Positions 50,874 to 58,539 of a DNA stretch of 64,000 bases are shown here, in pieces. The position numbers and the translations under genes are program-made. Every line of letters begins with the position of its first letter. The first letter of the stretch is position 1. Under the pieces are notes generated by a model. That model worked only from the letters and a program-made list of their open reading frames with translations, was not told where the DNA came from and ran no database searches. This DNA is from Cereibacter azotoformans (GTDB taxonomy: Bacteria; Pseudomonadota; Alphaproteobacteria; Rhodobacterales; Rhodobacteraceae), in contig JAGFXX010000001.1 of assembly GCA_017599285.1 (NCBI GenBank), forward strand, positions 2,170,001 to 2,234,000, in the 5' to 3' direction.

Positions 50874-51683
50874 TCAGGGCGTTTCGGGACGCACGAACTT
50901 GGCGCCGCCCGATCCCGCACGCTCCATCCGCACCAGCGGCTGCACCCGGCGGATCAGGCCGTCACCCCGGTCGAACTCGGCCAGCACATCCTCGAGCGGA
51001 TCCTCGATGTCGGTTCCCAGCGCGATGGGCCGTCCGTGCAGCTCGGCCTTCGCGGACACGACCGAGACCAGCCGCGGCGCCCCCTCGCGCATGGTGAAGA
51101 CCGGCGCGCCGGACGAGCCGAAATCGACCGAGCAGGACAGGACGAGCGTGCCCGGCATCCGGCCGATCACGCGGCAGATCTCCTGCAGCGAGGGCGCCTC
51201 GGCCCGGCCCTGCGCATAGGACACCACCCCCACCCGATCCCCCGAGAGCGTGCCGCGGTCGATCCCGAAGGGCTGGACCGACGGCAGCCGGATCGGCTGG
51301 TCCAGCTCGAGCACGGCCAGATCGAAAGCCACGCGATCCACCGGATCCTGGCCGGAGTAGGCATAGTCGGGATGCACCACGGCGCGCCGCACATGACGGT
51401 AGGCGGCCGCGCGCCCGTTCCGCCATCCGGCAAGAAACTCGACCCGGTCCGGTTCGATCCGGCTGCCGCTGTCCTTCTCGAAGAGGCAATGGGCCGCCGT
51501 CAGCACGAGATCGGGCCGGATCAGCACACCCGTGCAGAAGCCGCGATCGCCGAGCAGAAGCTTGCCGACCGCGTTCCAGCCGCGGCTGTCGTCCCCGGTC
51601 TCGAGGCTGCGGAGCCTCGCCTCATCGGCCATCGCCGGCAGGGCGAGGCCGAGGGCCAGAGTGAGAATCGCGATCAGTCGCAT
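50874..51683 (-). CDS. Secreted trypsin-like serine protease
   Basis: The 269-residue protein has a signal peptide ([18 protein letters not shown]) and an S1/trypsin-like domain: VLTAAHCLF near 60-68 (His with the Cys partner), FDLAVLELD near 122-130 (Asp) and FGSSGAPVF near 190-198 (Ser). The nucleophile loop is GSSG rather than GDSG, as in V8/glutamyl-endopeptidase-like enzymes. CTGVLI and AAHC Cys can form the usual disulfide. The N-terminal autolysis site of zymogens is not obvious. Start 51683 has GGAG five bases ahead. Target proteins are unknown; it stands between hsp20 and glcF. Confidence 0.85.
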   Translation of the reverse strand: MRLIAILTLALGLALPAMADEARLRSLETGDDSRGWNAVGKLLLGDRGFCTGVLIRPDLVLTAAHCLFEKDSGSRIEPDRVEFLAGWRNGRAAAYRHVRRAVVHPDYAYSGQDPVDRVAFDLAVLELDQPIRLPSVQPFGIDRGTLSGDRVGVVSYAQGRAEAPSLQEICRVIGRMPGTLVLSCSVDFGSSGAPVFTMREGAPRLVSVVSAKAELHGRPIALGTDIEDPLEDVLAEFDRGDGLIRRVQPLVRMERAGSGGAKFVRPETP

Positions 51684-51733
51684 GGCCGCTCCGGTAGCCG
51701 CTGACCAAGGGCTAGGCCTGCGATATGGCCATT

Positions 51734-53035
51734 TCAAGGCGGATCGTTGCCGAGGTCGAGCCTCCGGGGCTTTGGCCCGCCCGTCGCCCAGTCCAGCAGC
51801 TCGACCGTATGGACGACAGGCACCTCGGTGCCCGAACCGATCTGCATGATGCAGCCGATGTTGCCCGCCGACACCACGTCGGGCCGGCGCGCCTCGATGG
51901 TCGCGACCTTGCGGGCCTTCAGCTCGGCCGAAATCTCGGGATGAAGCAGGTTGTAGGTCCCGGCCGAGCCGCAGCAGAGATGCGGATCGGCCGGCTCGGT
52001 CACCTCGAATCCCGCGCGGATCAGCAGGTCCTTCGGGGTCTGCCGGATGCGCTGTCCATGCTGGAGCGAACAGGCCGAGTGATAGGCCACCCGCACCCCT
52101 TTGGGCGCTCCTTCGGGCAGGCCCAGCCGCTCGAGCAGTTCCGTGACATCCAGGGCCAGTGCCGACACCTCGGCCGCATCCGCCGCCAGGGGATCGTTGC
52201 GGAAGATGTGCCCGTAATCCTTGATCGTGGTGCCGCAGCCGCTGGTGTTGATCACGACCGCATCCAGGCCACGCGCCCGCTTTTCGGCCATCCAGGCGCG
52301 GATGTTGGTGGCGGCCAGCGCATGGCTTTGGTCGGCCCGCCCCATGTGATGGGTCAGGGCCCCGCAGCAGCCCATGCCCTTCGGGATCACCACCTCGCAG
52401 CCCAGCCGCCGCAGAAGCCGGATGGTCGCGTCGTTGATGTCGGTGTCGAGCGCCCGCTGCGCGCACCCCGTGAGCAACGCCACCCGCATCCGGCGCGGAG
52501 CCGTCGCCTCGAACACCTGCGGCCGGTCGTTCGGCGAGGCCTTCGGGATGTGGTGCGGGGCAAGGGCCAGCATCGCCTTCAGCCGCGCGTCGGGCATCAA
52601 CCGGGCGAAGGGCCGGCCAAGCTGCGCCAGCCGCAGCGCCAGCCGGAACCGCCCCGGATAGGGCAGAAGCTGCGCCACGGTCCAGCGCATCAGCCGCTCC
52701 AGCGGCGGGCGGCGGTAGGTCTTCTCGATATGGTCGCGGGCGTGATCGACGAGGTGCATGTAATGCACCCCCGAGGGGCAGGTCGTCATGCAGGCCAGGC
52801 AGCCAAGGCAGCGATCGATGTGCTTGACGGTCTTCTCGTCGGCGGGGCGCCCCGCCTCGAGCATGTCCTTGATCAGGTAGATCCGGCCGCGCGGGCTGTC
52901 GAGTTCGTCGCCCAGCACCTGATAGGTGGGACAGGTCGCCGTGCAGAAGCCACAGTGGACGCAACTCCGCAGGATCTCGTTCGCGCGTGCGACGCCGGGA
53001 TCCTTCAGCTGCTCGTCGGTGAAGTTCGTCTGCAC
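51734..53035 (-). CDS. glcF: Glycolate oxidase, iron-sulfur subunit
   Basis: The 433-residue protein carries two 4Fe-4S motifs near the N-terminus (CVHCGFCTATCPTY near 26-39 and CLGCLACMTTCPSG near 76-89) and C-terminal CCG-type cysteine-rich domains (GMGCCGALTHHMG near 221-233, CCGSAGTYNLLHPE near 350-363). With GlcD and GlcE it oxidises glycolate to glyoxylate at the membrane side and passes electrons on to quinone. Last gene of glcDEF; it begins 12 bases after the glcE stop. Confidence 0.96.
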   Translation of the reverse strand: MQTNFTDEQLKDPGVARANEILRSCVHCGFCTATCPTYQVLGDELDSPRGRIYLIKDMLEAGRPADEKTVKHIDRCLGCLACMTTCPSGVHYMHLVDHARDHIEKTYRRPPLERLMRWTVAQLLPYPGRFRLALRLAQLGRPFARLMPDARLKAMLALAPHHIPKASPNDRPQVFEATAPRRMRVALLTGCAQRALDTDINDATIRLLRRLGCEVVIPKGMGCCGALTHHMGRADQSHALAATNIRAWMAEKRARGLDAVVINTSGCGTTIKDYGHIFRNDPLAADAAEVSALALDVTELLERLGLPEGAPKGVRVAYHSACSLQHGQRIRQTPKDLLIRAGFEVTEPADPHLCCGSAGTYNLLHPEISAELKARKVATIEARRPDVVSAGNIGCIMQIGSGTEVPVVHTVELLDWATGGPKPRRLDLGNDPP

Positions 53036-53047
53036 GTGATTCTCCCG

Positions 53048-54124
53048 TCAGGCCATGAGACCGGGGTTGAAGAGACCGCGCGGATCGAATCGCGCGCGCA
53101 GCCCGGCGGCGATGGCCGCAAGCGGCCGCGGCTCGGGCTGGAAGACCGCCACCGGCGCCGAGCCCCGGATCAGGGTGGCATGACCGGCGAAGGGCGCGAT
53201 CCGGGCCCGAAGGTCGATGCCCGGATCGCAGAGCAGCCAGACCAGTCCGCCGCCCCAGTCAAAGAGCGCCTCGCCCCCCGCCCGAGCGGCCACGGCCGGC
53301 GCGTCCGATGGCTTGAGCGACAGCCGCCAGACATCGCCTTCGCGGCCGTGGAAGGGCGCCACGTCGCGGATCGCCTCCCACGGACTCTCCACCTCCTCCG
53401 CCACGCCGAAGGGCGCCAACAGGGCGCGCAGCCGCATGGCCCGGTAGCGCACCGAGGCCTCGAACCCCTCCACCCGCAGGAAGGTCCCCCGCCCGGGCCA
53501 ATGCGCCGCGGCCGACGGATCGAAGGGCGAGCCCAGCGCCGCCGCCATCGCCGCAACCGCCCGGTCGGGCGCCAGATCCGGCAAGGCCAGCGTGACGGTC
53601 GTCTCCGGCATCGGCAACAGCTTGAAGGCCACCTCGGTCAGAACCCCCAGCGTCCCATGACTGCCGGCCAGCAGCTTCACCAGATCGTAGCCGGTGACAT
53701 TCTTCATCACCCGCCCGCCGTTCTTCACCACCTGCCCCGCCCCATCGACAAAGCGCACGCCGATCAGGCTGTCGCGGCAGGCGCCCGCCTGGATGCGCCG
53801 CGGCCCCGAGGCATTGGCCGCAACCACCCCCCCCAGCGTCGAGGCGCCCGCGCGCCCCAGAAGACCGCGCATGTCGGGCACCTCGAACGGCAGCCGCTGC
53901 CCCTCGCCCGCAAGCAGCGCCTCGATCTCCGCAAGCCGGCTTCCCGCCCCGGCCACCAGGGTCAGCGCGCCCGGCTCATAGAGCCGTACCCCCGCAAGCC
54001 CCACCGTCTCCAGCAGATCGCCCGCCGCGTGCCCGATCGCCCGCGTGCCGCCGCCCCGGATCCGCAGCGGGCCCGCCGCGCCCTGCACGATCTCCGCCAG
54101 TTCCTCCTCTGTCGACGGCCGCAT
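53048..54124 (-). CDS. glcE: Glycolate oxidase, FAD-binding subunit GlcE
   Basis: The 358-residue protein has the FAD-binding PCMH/VAO-type N-terminal half: PLRIRGGGTRAIGHAAG near 18-34, GRAGASTLGGVVAANASGPRRIQAGACRDSLIGVRFV in pieces over 88-124, and GYDLVKLLAGSHGTLGVLTEV near 143-163. GlcE is shorter than GlcD and lacks its full C-terminal cap. Start 54124 is preferred because the upstream frame is taken up by the repeat element at 54132-54184. Confidence 0.94.
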   Translation of the reverse strand: MRPSTEEELAEIVQGAAGPLRIRGGGTRAIGHAAGDLLETVGLAGVRLYEPGALTLVAGAGSRLAEIEALLAGEGQRLPFEVPDMRGLLGRAGASTLGGVVAANASGPRRIQAGACRDSLIGVRFVDGAGQVVKNGGRVMKNVTGYDLVKLLAGSHGTLGVLTEVAFKLLPMPETTVTLALPDLAPDRAVAAMAAALGSPFDPSAAAHWPGRGTFLRVEGFEASVRYRAMRLRALLAPFGVAEEVESPWEAIRDVAPFHGREGDVWRLSLKPSDAPAVAARAGGEALFDWGGGLVWLLCDPGIDLRARIAPFAGHATLIRGSAPVAVFQPEPRPLAAIAAGLRARFDPRGLFNPGLMA

Positions 54125-54131
54125 CCTGCCC

Positions 54132-54184
54132 CTTTCATTCTGGTTCAAATATCCTGCGGGGGTCCGGGGGCGCAAAGCCCCCGG
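54132..54184 (-). repeat. Intergenic hairpin-plus-motif element, copy 2
   Basis: Read on the minus strand: CCGGGGGC (54184-54177), loop TTTGC, GCCCCCGG (54171-54164), then ACCCCC, GCAGGATATTTGA, ACCAGAATGAAAG (to 54132). The same hairpin and tail occur at 10832-10882. This copy lies in sense inside the glc operon, between the glcD stop and the glcE start. Confidence 0.7.
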
Positions 54185-54188
54185 TGCC

Positions 54189-55622
54189 TCAGCCCGCACG
54201 CCGGACCCCGCTCGCCTCCAGCGGAAAGACCTTGGCCGGATTGAGCAGCCACCGCGGATCGAACACGTCCTTCACCCGCATCTGCGCCTCCAGATCCACC
54301 GGCGAGAACTGCACCGACATCAGGTCGCGCTTCTCGACGCCCACGCCATGTTCGCCGGTCAGGCAGCCGCCCACCTCGACACAGAGCTTCAGGATCTCGG
54401 CCCCGAGCCGTTCGCAGCGTTCCAGATCCCCCGGCCGGTTGGCGTCGAACAGGATCAGCGGGTGCATGTTGCCATCGCCCGCATGGAAGACATTGGCCAC
54501 CTCGAGCCCCGCCTCGGCCGAAAGCTCGCCGATGCGCCGCAGCACCCGCGGCAGTTCCGTCACCGGGATCGTGCCGTCGAGGCACATGTAGTCGTTGATC
54601 TGCCCCATCGCCCCGAAGGCCGATTTCCGCCCCAGCCAGATCCGCCGGCTCTCCTCGTCCGAGCGGCTCTCGCGCAGCTCGACCGGATCGTGCCGCCGCG
54701 CGATCTCGACGATCCGGGCCAGCTGGTCGTCGATCTCTGCGGCCGAGCCCTCGACCTCGACGATCAGCAGCGCCTCGCAATCGGGATAGCCCGCCTTGGC
54801 GAAGGCTTCGGTGGCCCGGATGCAGGGCCGGTCCATGAACTCGATCGCCACCGGCAGGATGCCCGCGCGGATGATGTCCGAGACGCAGGCCCCCGCCACC
54901 TCGTTCGAGGCAAAGCCCATCAGAACCGGCCGCGCGCCCTCGGGCTTGGGCAGGATGCGCAGCGTGGCCTCGGTCACGACGCCAAGCTGCCCTTCCGAGC
55001 CGCAGATCACGCCCAGCAGGTCCAGTCCGCCCGCGTCGAGATGCGCGCCCCCGATCTCGACCACGGTTCCATCCATCAGCACCAGCGTCACGCCCAGCAG
55101 GTTGTTCGTCGTCACGCCGTATTTCAGGCAATGCGCCCCGCCCGAGTTCATGGCGATGTTGCCCGCGATGGCGCAGGCCAGCTGGCTCGACGGGTCGGGC
55201 GCGTAGAAGAAGCCATCCGCCTCGACCGCCCCCGTGACCGAAAGGTTGGTCCGGCCCGACTGGACCCGGATGAAGCGGTTGGCGTAGTCCGTCTCGAGCA
55301 CGCGGTTCAGCCGCGCGACCCCCAGGATCACGCAATCGGCCGTGGGCAGCGCACCGCCCGCAAGCGACGTGCCCGAGCCGCGCGGCACCACCGGCACCCT
55401 CTCTTCGTGGCAGACCCGCAGGACCGCCGCCACCTCATCGGTCGAACGCGGCAGGACGGCGGCGAGCGGAGGGCAGCGGTAGGCCGTCAGCGCATCGCAT
55501 TCATAGGCGCGCGTCTCGGCCTCGTCATGCACCACCGCATCCTCGGGCAGCACGGCCAGCAGGCGCTCGACGATGCGGGACTTGCGAGCCAGAACGCCCG
55601 CGTCCGGTGGCGGCATGTGCAT
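54189..55622 (-). CDS. glcD: Glycolate oxidase, FAD-linked catalytic subunit GlcD
   Basis: The 477-residue FAD enzyme has the VAO-type FAD-binding motifs PVVPRGSGTSLAGGALP near 78-94, DPSSQLACAIAGNIAMNSGGAHCLKYG in pieces over 142-168 and GSEGQLGVVTEATLRI near 207-222, then the C-terminal VFHAGDGNMHPLILFD near 380-395 and GVGVEKRDLM near 428-437. It catalyses glycolate (D-lactate type) oxidation. Start 55622 follows AGGGAGGATCGCC; ATG two codons later is possible. In a photosynthetic bacterium this pathway would recover photorespiratory glycolate, an inference. Confidence 0.96.
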   Translation of the reverse strand: MHMPPPDAGVLARKSRIVERLLAVLPEDAVVHDEAETRAYECDALTAYRCPPLAAVLPRSTDEVAAVLRVCHEERVPVVPRGSGTSLAGGALPTADCVILGVARLNRVLETDYANRFIRVQSGRTNLSVTGAVEADGFFYAPDPSSQLACAIAGNIAMNSGGAHCLKYGVTTNNLLGVTLVLMDGTVVEIGGAHLDAGGLDLLGVICGSEGQLGVVTEATLRILPKPEGARPVLMGFASNEVAGACVSDIIRAGILPVAIEFMDRPCIRATEAFAKAGYPDCEALLIVEVEGSAAEIDDQLARIVEIARRHDPVELRESRSDEESRRIWLGRKSAFGAMGQINDYMCLDGTIPVTELPRVLRRIGELSAEAGLEVANVFHAGDGNMHPLILFDANRPGDLERCERLGAEILKLCVEVGGCLTGEHGVGVEKRDLMSVQFSPVDLEAQMRVKDVFDPRWLLNPAKVFPLEASGVRRAG

Positions 55623-55646
55623 GGCGATCCTCCCTGGCGTGGTCAG

Positions 55647-55675
55647 CTTTTATAACCAATTTTACCTCATGGCAA
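55647..55675 (-). promoter_or_regulatory. Probable promoter of glcDEF
   Basis: On the minus strand TTGCCA (55675-55670), 17 bases, TAAAAG (55652-55647); TATAAA (55654-55649) is an alternative -10 at 15-base spacing. The spacer contains GGTAAAATTGGTTA, an AT-rich run with GGT-N4-TTGG that might be an operator, but no consensus is certain. Confidence 0.45.
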
Positions 55676-55703
55676 CAGCGCGCGCTTGGCTTATCGTGCC
55701 GCC

Positions 55704-56456
55704 ATGCTGATCAACCTGTCCGCCGCGCTGATGCCGCTCGACCTCCTGGCCGTCTCCCTCCTGCTCTTGGCTTGGGCGGGCACGGGCTACCTGTGCGAGA
55801 ACCCGCCCTCCGGTCGCCCCTCGGTCTCGGTGCTGATGAAGGACCATCGCCGCACCTGGATGCGGGAAATGGTCAGCCGCTCGCCGCGGATCTTTGACGC
55901 CAGCGTGATCGACAGCCTGCGGCGCGGGACGGCCTTCTTTGCCTCGGGCTCGATGATCGCCATCGGCGGCGGCATGGCACTGATCGGCAACCGGGACCGG
56001 CTCGAGACCCTGGTCGAGGATCTGACGCTGGCCACCGATGCGGTGCGGCTCGAGCTGCGGGTGATCCTCGTGCTCTTCATCGTGGCCAACGCCTTCCTGA
56101 AGTTCGTCTGGGCGCATCGGGTGTTCGGCTATTGCGCGATCCTGATGGCGGCGGTGCCGAACGATCCCGAGGACGCACGCGCCTATCCGCTGGCGGCGCA
56201 GGCGGCCGAGGTCAACATCAACGCGGCGCGCAACTTCAACAGCGGCCTTCGCGCGGTGTTCTTTGCGCTGGCGGCAATCGGCTGGCTCCTGGGCCCCGTG
56301 GCACTGATCCTGACGACCCTTGCGACCAGCTTTGCGATCCTGCGCGCCGAGTTCCTGTCCGGCACCCGCGCCGCGATCCTCGACCCCAGCGGGCTCGATC
56401 CGCGCCTGCTCTACCCGCCCGGCTTCGGCCCGCGCCCGCCGGACCTCCGGGACTGA
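55704..56456 (+). CDS. DUF599 family membrane protein
   Basis: The 250-residue protein has four transmembrane segments (about 10-32, 77-95, 120-140, 188-215) and the family landmarks MLKD-like LMKDHRRTWMREMVSR near 44-59, LRRGTAFFASGSMIAIGG near 74-91 and FIVANAFLKFVWAHRVFGYCAILM near 125-148. Residues NFNSGLRAVFFALAAIGWLLGP near 181-202 are typical of DUF599. The function is unknown. Start ATG 55704; the frame before it begins with TTG without an RBS. It is divergent from glcD. Confidence 0.88.
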   Translation: MLINLSAALMPLDLLAVSLLLLAWAGTGYLCENPPSGRPSVSVLMKDHRRTWMREMVSRSPRIFDASVIDSLRRGTAFFASGSMIAIGGGMALIGNRDRLETLVEDLTLATDAVRLELRVILVLFIVANAFLKFVWAHRVFGYCAILMAAVPNDPEDARAYPLAAQAAEVNINAARNFNSGLRAVFFALAAIGWLLGPVALILTTLATSFAILRAEFLSGTRAAILDPSGLDPRLLYPPGFGPRPPDLRD

Positions 56457-56472
56457 TCCGAAGGCGGCCCGG

Positions 56473-58539
56473 TCAGGCCCTGCGGCCAAAGCGGCCCTCG
56501 CGCAGCCAGGCGCCCAGGGCGAGGCTCGCGGCCAGCAGCAGGTAGAGCCAGCCGGGCAGCAGCGCCGCCACCCGCACATCCTGCGTGACATGGGCGCCGC
56601 GCGGGGTGATCCCGATCCAGCCCCGCCCCGCCGCCACCCGTCCTTCGCGGACCGCCCGGATGTCCGGCGCCCCCTCCTCAAGCCGGAGCGTGCCGCCATT
56701 CGTCGGCCCGATCACCGGCGCGAGCCTGTCGCCGCTGGCAATCGTTTCCTCAAACTCGCGCGGGGCCGAGGGGCCGACGGCGATCACCGCCCTCTGCTCG
56801 CCCTGGGCCAGCCGGTAGACCCCCATCTCGGGCGCCTCCCATACGACGCTCCAGCGGCCGGGCGCCGTCTCCTGCATGGAAAGCGTCGTCTCCGCGCCAT
56901 CGGGGCCGGTGATCGTCACCTCGCCCGGATCCTCGCCGATCGTGCGGCGCGTGATGGTCATCCGCGCCCCCTCGCCCGCGGCGATCAGCGCCTCCTCCTC
57001 GAGGTCGGGCTCCTTCATCATCCAGTGCGCCAGCCGCCGCAGCAGTTCGAGCTGCGGCCCGCCCCCCTCGTAGCCCCGCCCCCAGAGCCAGATCTGATCC
57101 GAGGCAAGCACGGCGATCCGACCCTCGTCCACACGGTCGAGCACGAGGAGCGGCCGGTCGCCGGCCCCGTTCATCACCACCTGACCCGAGGTGGCCGACA
57201 GTTCGATCTGGCGGAACCAGCGGCCCCAGCCGCCCTCTGGGGCCTGCGCCTCGAGCCCCTGAGTCACCGGATGCTTGCGGCCCACGTCGGTCAGGGTCGG
57301 GCGGAAGCCGCCCTCGGTCACGCGGCTGGTGGCCTGCACCGGCATCACGTCCGCCAGCGGCGAACGCCAGAGGCTGTCGGCCGAGCCGAACTCGGGCCCC
57401 GCGGCCACCAGAACCGTGCCGCCGTTGCGGACATAGTCCCGCACATTCTCGAGGTAGGAGGTCGGCAGAATCCCCCGCAGCCGGTAGCGGTCGAAGATGA
57501 TGAGGTCGAACTCCTCGATCTTCTCGACGAACAGTTCGCGGGTCGGGAAAGCGATCAGCGACAGCTCCGAGACCGGGATGCCGTCCTGCTTCTCGGGCGG
57601 GCGCAGGATGGTGAAATGCACCAGATCCACCGAAGCGTCCGACTTCAGCAGGTTGCGCCAGACGCGCTCGCCCGCATGGGGCTCGCCCGAGACCAGCAGC
57701 ACCCGCAGCCGGTCGCGCACGCCGTTGATCTGCACCACGGCGGAATTGTTGCGGTCTGTCAACTCGTCCGGCGAGGCCGCCACCTGGAACTGGAGGACGT
57801 TCATGCCCCCGTGCGGCAGCGTCACGGGCAGTTCCAGATCCTCGCCCACCGGCACGCGCACCGTCTGCGGCTCGCCCCCGTCGATCGAGATGGTGAGGTC
57901 GGCCGAGGTCCCGGCCGAGGCGGGCACCCGCCCCTGATCCTCGATCCGCAGCACGAGCGAGACCGGCTCGCCCAGGATCGCGAAGGCCGGCGCGTTGCGG
58001 ATCACCAGCCGGCGGTCCCAGTCCTCCTCGTGGCCGGTCAGCAGCACATGGAGCGGCGCGGGCATCTGCGGCGCAAGCTCGAGGTCATGGACCTGCCCGT
58101 CGGTGATCAGGATGGCCCCCGCGATGCGCGCCCGCGGCTCTTCGGCCAGCGACTCGGCAAGGGCGGTCATCACGAGAGAGCCCTCGTCGCCTTCGCCATC
58201 GCCCACCCGCACCACGCGCAATTCGGTATCGGGCAGGGCCCGGATCTCGGCCTCGACCGCCGCCAGCGCCGCCGCGCTCTGGGCTTGGCGGTCGCTGATC
58301 CGCTGGCTTGCGCTTTCGTCCACCACCGCGATCACGATGTCGGAGAGCGGCGCGCGATCCTCTTCCTGCAGCGCGGGATTGGCCAGCGCCACCAGCAGCA
58401 CGCCGAGCGCCAGCCCGCGCAGCCACCAGCCCGAGAGACCGCGCCAGAGCGCGAACGCCACCATGACCGCCCCGAGGGCGGCCAGGGTCCAGATGACGGC
58501 CCAGGGCAGGATCGGGTCGAAGACGACGCTTCCGGTCAT
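56473..58539 (-). CDS. Membrane protein with VWA-like and glutamine-amidotransferase-like regions
   Basis: The 688-residue protein has two N-terminal transmembrane helices (about 14-32 and 40-55), then a VWA-type start (DIVIAVVDESASQ with D-x-S-x-S near 68-80), a beta-rich middle, a class I amidotransferase-like fold (LLVSGEPHAGERVWRN near 263-278, LIIFDRYRLRGILPTSYLENVRDYVRNGGTVLVAAG in pieces over 337-372) without a visible catalytic Cys, and a C-terminal helix (LYLLLAASLALGAWL). It overlaps the DUF4159 gene upstream by 4 bases and ends the MoxR operon. Homologues with this layout accompany MoxR/DUF58 genes widely; no function is proved. Confidence 0.82.
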   Translation of the reverse strand: MTGSVVFDPILPWAVIWTLAALGAVMVAFALWRGLSGWWLRGLALGVLLVALANPALQEEDRAPLSDIVIAVVDESASQRISDRQAQSAAALAAVEAEIRALPDTELRVVRVGDGEGDEGSLVMTALAESLAEEPRARIAGAILITDGQVHDLELAPQMPAPLHVLLTGHEEDWDRRLVIRNAPAFAILGEPVSLVLRIEDQGRVPASAGTSADLTISIDGGEPQTVRVPVGEDLELPVTLPHGGMNVLQFQVAASPDELTDRNNSAVVQINGVRDRLRVLLVSGEPHAGERVWRNLLKSDASVDLVHFTILRPPEKQDGIPVSELSLIAFPTRELFVEKIEEFDLIIFDRYRLRGILPTSYLENVRDYVRNGGTVLVAAGPEFGSADSLWRSPLADVMPVQATSRVTEGGFRPTLTDVGRKHPVTQGLEAQAPEGGWGRWFRQIELSATSGQVVMNGAGDRPLLVLDRVDEGRIAVLASDQIWLWGRGYEGGGPQLELLRRLAHWMMKEPDLEEEALIAAGEGARMTITRRTIGEDPGEVTITGPDGAETTLSMQETAPGRWSVVWEAPEMGVYRLAQGEQRAVIAVGPSAPREFEETIASGDRLAPVIGPTNGGTLRLEEGAPDIRAVREGRVAAGRGWIGITPRGAHVTQDVRVAALLPGWLYLLLAASLALGAWLREGRFGRRA

